Positions 62,355-64,000 of a stretch of DNA of 64,000 nucleotides are shown piece by piece. The position numbers and the translations under genes are program-made. How positions within the stretch are numbered: the first letter of the stretch is position 1; each line of letters begins with the position of its first letter. Under the pieces are notes generated by a model. It was not told the DNA's origin. It made no database searches and worked only from the letters and a program-made list of their open reading frames with translations. The stretch is from the NCBI GenBank assembly GCA_963700885.1, contig CAVOZJ010000034.1, positions 47,242 to 111,241 of the forward strand, in the 5' to 3' direction. Source of the stretch: Anderseniella sp963700885. Lineage in GTDB: Bacteria > Pseudomonadota > Alphaproteobacteria > Rhizobiales > Aestuariivirgaceae.

Positions 62355-63955
62355 CCCCAATTATTCACCGGACTGTCATGCATTTGCGAGCGCGAGCGTT
62401 ATCGGCCGGGTTGACGGGGAGAATGTTGTGAGGGTTTTGAGCAGGCGTTGAGGGTTGACGTTCTGGTTTGAACAGCGGCTCTGCTGCCGCGCCGGTTACG
62501 GACTTTGCGCCTTGATCCTTGTGAGCAGCAGGGCAAACATTTTCTGGTGTGGACAGGCAGTAGGCAGGGCCATCGTAATCCTTGTTTTCAATTGCTCGAC
62601 ACGCACGGCGATTTTCAGGAATGTACGGCGAATGGTTTCGAAAGTGGCAGTGCGCCAGCGCGAGCGTTTGGGAGCAGCCCCACGCAATAACAGCAACAGC
62701 CAATAGGCGCCGGTGTGCAGGAAGAGCCGGAACTGGTTGGCTTGCCAGCGATGACAGGACGTGCGATCAGATTTGGTGTAGAGCTTGTGCTCCTTGATCA
62801 GGTTCTCCATTTTGCCGCGCGCGCAGTAGACTTTTTCATAGAGATGTTTGCCGCGCCCAGCCAGATTGGTGACGATATACCGGACATCACTGCCTTGCTC
62901 TGTAGCTTCCACACGGGCGATCACCTTTCGCTTCTTCGACCAGCTTTTTGCGCCATACCGGGTTTGGAAGAAACGGCGGACCTTGGGCTTTCCTCCAACC
63001 GCCCGGCGTGTTGCAACATCCTCGCACCAGGGGTGTGATAGCTGTTTCAGGGTTTTGTTACCGGGCAGAGAGAGGATATAGGTGCAGCCGGATTGTTCCA
63101 GAAGCTGCATCACCTCAGGGGTGCCGTAATGCCCGTCACCGCGCACCGTAATCGTGACGCGCGGCCAGTTCTGCCGGATGCGCCGGATCACGTGGCGCAG
63201 GATCTGGGCTGCTTCCTGTCCGGAAGGCCGTTTGCCGGGCCGCAGCACAAAGCACACCGGTTTTTGTGACGCTGCATCGTAGATATGGATCGGCTGGAAG
63301 CAGTAACCGCCGGCGTGGGTGTTGAACAAGGACAATTGCTGGCCGCCATGCGTACGGTCAGAGGTATCGTCAATATCAAGCACGATATGTCCCGGCACCG
63401 TGTTAAAACTGGCGCAGAACAGATCAATCAGGGCCAGCCCCATGCGGGCCAGTTCGCGCCACGATGGGGTATTCTCCAACCGCGACAAGGTCGGCTGGGA
63501 GGCCAGTGCATGACCGGTATCCGGCAGACGGTCACAAGCGATTTTCAGAGCCGGGTCGTGGCGCAACCCGTCAAGAGTCGTCACAGTCCTCGTATCCGCA
63601 GCGATCGCCAACATGCGTGAACGGATCATGCTGGCATAATCATGAAGTGTGCGTGATGGGTCTCGCCTGTCGTGCAGACAGGCCGCCATTGTGCGGCGAA
63701 ATTCAGACCCCGTTCAAGTTCGCGCAGCAAAACCACGCCGCCATCACTGGACAGCGCTCCGCCAGCAAACCGGGCGTGGACATCAAGGCCTTCTACAGGT
63801 GACAAACCGGGCAGTAACAGGCTATCTTCGGTCATGGCGGGTGGGATTTTCTGTTGATATGGAATGATCTTGTGTAAGAACCAAAATCATACGCTATTTC
63901 AACAACTTGATCCACACCCGCCAGCCAGTTCAATCACCCCGGTGAATAATTCAGG
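62355..63955 (-). mobile_element. IS1380-family insertion sequence, 1601 bp
   Basis: Bounded by imperfect terminal inverted repeats: CCCCAATTATTCACCGG at 62355-62371 and, reverse-complemented, CCTGAATTATTCACCGG at the right end (63955). A 4-bp target duplication CTAG flanks it (62351-62354 and 63956-63959), the length expected for IS1380. The single transposase gene reads leftward. The intact duplication and recoverable sbcB frame indicate a recent insertion. Confidence 0.92.
62496..63835 (-). pseudogene. IS1380-family transposase with a frameshift
   Basis: From 63835 the protein begins MTEDSLLLPGLSPVEGLDVH and proceeds through RFAGGALSSDGGVVLLRELE to RGLNFAAQ. From 63689, one frame over, it continues MAACLHDRRDPSR with the catalytic DDE domain (VLDIDDTSDRTHGGQQLSLF, VRGDGHYGTPEVMQL, ARGKMENLIKEHKLY). 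A -1 shift near 63690 is needed to join the two parts; the site shows no slippery heptamer. So this copy is probably inactive or carries a sequence error. The second part alone (397 residues) lacks the N-terminal segment. Confidence 0.85.
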
Positions 63956-64000
63956 CTAGTTCTGCAACGAGAGCTGGATCAACCAACGCAGGCATCTTGT
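63956..64000 (-). pseudogene. sbcB: Exodeoxyribonuclease I, upstream part (runs off window)
   Basis: Fourteen codons before the insertion point, reading KMPALVDPALVAEL on the minus strand, in frame with the fragment at 61878-62354 when the insertion element and one CTAG are removed. Resembles the NKCPALAP region of ExoI. The rest of the gene lies beyond the window. Confidence 0.75.

Noticed and set aside
63626..63835. Independent small protein at the start of the IS element
   Set aside because: It is the N-terminal segment of the frameshifted transposase, not a separate gene.
1..64000. CRISPR arrays, rRNA genes or a replication origin
   Set aside because: No regularly spaced repeats, ribosomal sequence or DnaA-box cluster was seen on reading.

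Overview
The window comes from an alphaproteobacterial chromosome, probably Hyphomicrobiales-like. This rests on the block htpX-rsmB-heparinase II/III-purH, on separate TRAP permease subunits, on a DUF1674/SDHAF4 gene beside argG, and on an FeS-type bacterial photolyase. Genus was not determined. I see no rRNA, no complete tRNA and no CRISPR array.

Layout. 1-9.9 kb is mostly housekeeping: purH (cut by the window edge), a heparinase II/III-like gene, rsmB, htpX, an SDHAF4-like gene and argG. These are followed by a Tat-exported aldo/keto reductase translationally coupled to a DUF6064 membrane protein, and an orphan Rieske oxygenase. 10.1-13.3 kb holds a secreted metzincin-type protease and an unrecognised secreted partner. 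13.6-19.8 kb returns to core genes (typA, M3 oligopeptidase, ppa, folD, yggT). 20.0-24.1 kb is a three-gene envelope-signalling unit: TPR/outer-membrane-like protein, FecR-domain protein, and a CHASE2 nucleotide cyclase whose reading frame is broken twice. 24.7-31.3 kb carries a glutamine amidotransferase, an SDR, a GlcG/HbpS-like protein, a lipid kinase, a DUF985 cupin, mnmD divergent from an FAD oxidoreductase, and a class II aldolase. 31.5-36.5 kb is a TRAP transporter with an amidohydrolase. 36.7-41.6 kb has an EamA exporter, a membrane GDPD and a CYTH-CHAD protein. 41.9-47.4 kb is a glycosyltransferase cluster with a gtrB-gtrA-gtrX-like core and a cellulose-synthase-like enzyme.

47.5-57.3 kb looks acquired. 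It has two paralogues of a membrane-anchored protein of unknown function (one without a usable start codon at its homologous N-terminus), a HupE/UreJ protein, an IS30 remnant, and a copper-handling set: cytochrome c', CusF-like protein, cupredoxin, multicopper oxidase, TolC-type lipoprotein, small lipoprotein and a His/Met-rich protein. A 46-nt 3' fragment of a tRNA-Thr gene at 57.27-57.31 kb marks an integration site. Beyond it lie a light-response-like operon (DCC protein, TspO, SDR, FeS photolyase), a frameshifted CIA30 gene, and sbcB interrupted by a complete IS1380-family element with a CTAG target duplication.

Two repeat families deserve attention. One is a MITE-like element with long terminal inverted repeats (17645-17909 and 24395-24759). 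The other is a short GATCAG-type palindrome at gene ends (four copies, one nested inside the second MITE). Coordinates of adjusted starts reflect my reading of ribosome binding sites and family N-termini. Functions are inferred from recognised motifs, not from database searches.
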